A stretch of 9,634 bases of DNA from an uncultured Lachnospiraceae bacterium (lineage in GTDB: Bacteria > Bacillota > Clostridia > Lachnospirales > Lachnospiraceae): NCBI GenBank assembly GCA_902463835.1, contig CABQGZ010000091.1:1-9634 (forward strand), in the 5' to 3' direction. How positions within the stretch are numbered: the stretch's first letter is position 1; each line of letters opens with the position of its first letter. The notes below the pieces were generated by a model, which was not told where the DNA came from, searched no databases, and worked only from the letters and a program-made list of their open reading frames with translations. A program made the position numbers and the translations under genes. Shown here piece by piece: positions 8,248-9,634 of this stretch.

Positions 8248-8282
8248 AAAAGTGGGAGGGATGGCCAAGCCACGCCCTCCCA
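8248..8282 (-). terminator. GC-rich intercistronic hairpin with short U run: partial terminator or mRNA stabiliser
   Basis: The arms TGGGAGGG (8253-8260) and CCCTCCCA (8275-8282) are exact reverse complements. An inner stem TGGC (8262-8265) / GCCA (8269-8272) closes on a 3-base loop, so the whole element is about 12 base pairs with a small internal bulge. On the minus strand the stem is followed by C and then UUUU. It lies between the binding-protein and permease 1 genes, where many sugar transporter operons carry an element that keeps the binding protein more abundant than the permeases. The U run is short, so read-through is expected; a full stop is unlikely because the next genes have no visible promoter. 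Confidence 0.75.
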
Positions 8283-8363
8283 TACCTTTGTTTTCTGTCA
8301 AACGGTAGTTGTCACATCCTCGTGCTTCCTGCCGCTAACTCCTTGGGAACTTCCCTGATTCGA

Positions 8364-9634
8364 TTAGAACCCTTCCTGACCTGCGTCCTTTGCAAGCGCT
8401 CTTCTGTGGCTGTCAAACTCCTCAAGCACCTGCTTGGGTGTCAGACTGCCCACAAACATCTCCTGGCAGAGCTCGCTGATCTTGCCGCCGTCATAGAACA
8501 GTACGCTTGCCTCTGCGCCCTGTGCCTCGCCTGCTGCAATCGCACGCAGATCCTTGAATGCCTGTGTGGGGCTTGCTTCGATTCCTGCTACGGAAGAAGA
8601 TACATAAGTCGTCTTTGCCTCATATAACCGCTTCAGATTATCCTCACGTGCCAGGAAATCAAAATACTTCTTCGCCTCTTCTACATGCTTGCTGTTTGCA
8701 TTGATGCATCTGGCTGTTCCGCCTGCCGTCAGGGTTATATACTGATTATCTACCAGCGGACTTGGGAACATACTATAGTCATCCGGATTGATGGTATCGA
8801 TATTGTTCTTCATCTCATTGGGATAGGAACCATGAATGATAATCATTCCGTATGTCTCATCTTCCAATGCCGCATAAGAATTATCATAGATGTTAGACAT
8901 ATGGTTTTCACCAAAATATCCTGCTTTTTCCATCTCCTGAAGCTGTTCCATCGCCTTTACAAATTCCGGCACATCGGCAAAGCCCATCTTGTTTGTATTC
9001 AGCTTCTCATAGAGATCCGGCTCACTCTGGAGTGCCAGTGCGCTTGCACCCTCCATCCAGTAATGGGTGTGCCACAGATCCTTTACAAACTCATATACCG
9101 GTGTAATCCCTGCTTCCTTCAGCTTATCGCAGACGCCCTTGAATTCTTCATAATTAGTGGGGACTTTGATGCCAAGCCGTTCAAATACGGATTTCTTATA
9201 CAGCACGCCGTTGGTGTCATCCACACCTGCCGTATTCTGTGCATACAGCTTACCGCCTATGGAATTTCCATCGATGGCCCATTTCTCCAGCTTGGACACC
9301 CAGGATTCGCCTGACAGATCCACTACATTTTTCTCGGGATTGTAATCCCGCAGCTTGGTTCCAGAATAGGACATGAAGATGTCCGGTCCCTCTCCGGTGT
9401 TCAATTTGGATTTGATGATGGTCTGATACTGATCATCGGGGCTTAACTGAAAATCAATGGCGATTCCGGTCTCCTTCTCGAATTTTTCTGCCAGCTCCCG
9501 ATCCACATCCACGATCCAGTTCTGGGAAGCGGCAAGTGTCAATGTCACCTTCTCTTTGCTGCCGCCATTGTTGCCTTCATTTCCACCATTGTTGGAATCC
9601 CCCTGGTTGGTCTTGCCGCCGCATCCTGCCAGCA
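8364..9634 (-). CDS. Extracellular sugar-binding lipoprotein of an ABC transporter (family 1), 5' end cut by window edge
   Basis: The frame stays open to the right edge. It begins there with the lipobox L-A-G-C (codons 9632-9621), so only the signal peptide is missing and the mature protein of 419 residues is complete. After the lipid-anchored Cys comes a flexible Gly/Asn/Ser-rich linker of about 25 residues, then the family 1 solute-binding fold: TLTLAASQNW as first strand, LNTGEGPDIFMSYSG in the first lobe, the VLYKKSVFERLGIKVPTNYEEF hinge region (only partly quoted elsewhere), and Trp/Tyr-rich stretches such as WHTHYWMEG that often line sugar sites. It sits on the outer face of the membrane and delivers substrate to the two permeases encoded downstream. 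The GTG at 9548 is not a true start because it would remove the lipobox and linker. The sugar is unknown; position with a glycosidase and oxidoreductase suggests an oligosaccharide. Confidence 0.95.
   Translation of the reverse strand, partial: LAGCGGKTNQGDSNNGGNEGNNGGSKEKVTLTLAASQNWIVDVDRELAEKFEKETGIAIDFQLSPDDQYQTIIKSKLNTGEGPDIFMSYSGTKLRDYNPEKNVVDLSGESWVSKLEKWAIDGNSIGGKLYAQNTAGVDDTNGVLYKKSVFERLGIKVPTNYEEFKGVCDKLKEAGITPVYEFVKDLWHTHYWMEGASALALQSEPDLYEKLNTNKMGFADVPEFVKAMEQLQEMEKAGYFGENHMSNIYDNSYAALEDETYGMIIIHGSYPNEMKNNIDTINPDDYSMFPSPLVDNQYITLTAGGTARCINANSKHVEEAKKYFDFLAREDNLKRLYEAKTTYVSSSVAGIEASPTQAFKDLRAIAAGEAQGAEASVLFYDGGKISELCQEMFVGSLTPKQVLEEFDSHRRALAKDAGQEGF

Larger units (their letters stand above)
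8203..8363 (-). other. 161-base gap between binding-protein and permease 1 genes
   Basis: It holds the hairpin at 8248-8282 and the permease 1 ribosome site. The stretch from 8283 to 8363 shows only short, weak self-complementary pieces and no clear promoter or small gene. Confidence 0.7.

Noticed and set aside
8203..8301. N-terminal extension of permease 1 to an ATG at 8301
   Set aside because: It would read through the GC-rich hairpin and the good ribosome site at 8210-8215, adding 33 residues not typical of the family.
1..9634. CRISPR arrays, insertion sequences, tRNA or rRNA genes, riboswitches
   Set aside because: No spaced direct repeats, transposase motifs, terminal inverted repeats or conserved RNA cores were seen on either strand; almost all sequence is coding.

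Overview
The window carries a single polycistronic block, read entirely on the minus strand (right to left). It is a CUT1-type carbohydrate ABC uptake system, a sugar-type oxidoreductase and a very large secreted glycosidase. Both end genes run off the window: the binding-protein gene loses its signal-peptide start at the right edge, and the glycosidase gene loses its C-terminal part at the left edge. No promoter, regulator, RNA gene, mobile element or CRISPR array is visible.

Organism (inference): strong AAGGAGG Shine-Dalgarno sites, a Gly/Asn-rich lipoprotein linker after a LAGC lipobox, discoidin and FN3 modules on an exported hydrolase, and a binding protein plus two permeases without a dedicated ATPase all fit a Gram-positive Clostridia, most likely a gut Lachnospiraceae. 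Base composition looks close to balanced by eye. I cannot name a genus.

Layout in transcription order: 9634-8364, lipoprotein sugar-binding protein; 8363-8203, a 161-base gap holding a strong GC-rich hairpin with a short U run (possible attenuator or mRNA stabiliser); 8202-7336, permease 1; 7334-6510, permease 2, one base after permease 1; 6509-6445, a 65-base spacer; 6444-5206, Gfo/Idh/MocA oxidoreductase; 5190-1, at least 1730 residues of a multidomain GH95-like enzyme whose ribosome site overlaps the preceding stop codon.

How they may work together (inference): the secreted enzyme releases a sugar or oligosaccharide from a host or plant glycan, with discoidin modules helping to hold it on the substrate. 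The lipoprotein captures the product and the two permeases import it with an ATPase encoded elsewhere. The oxidoreductase then oxidises or epimerises the sugar in the cytoplasm. The GH95 relationship suggests fucosylated or galactosylated glycans, but the catalytic core is divergent enough that the substrate is open.

The most interesting item is the glycosidase. It keeps the GH95 Asn-x-Asn pair and the later catalytic Asp, appears to lack the usual SPEN general-acid motif, and has two discoidin modules nested inside its N-terminal sandwich domain.
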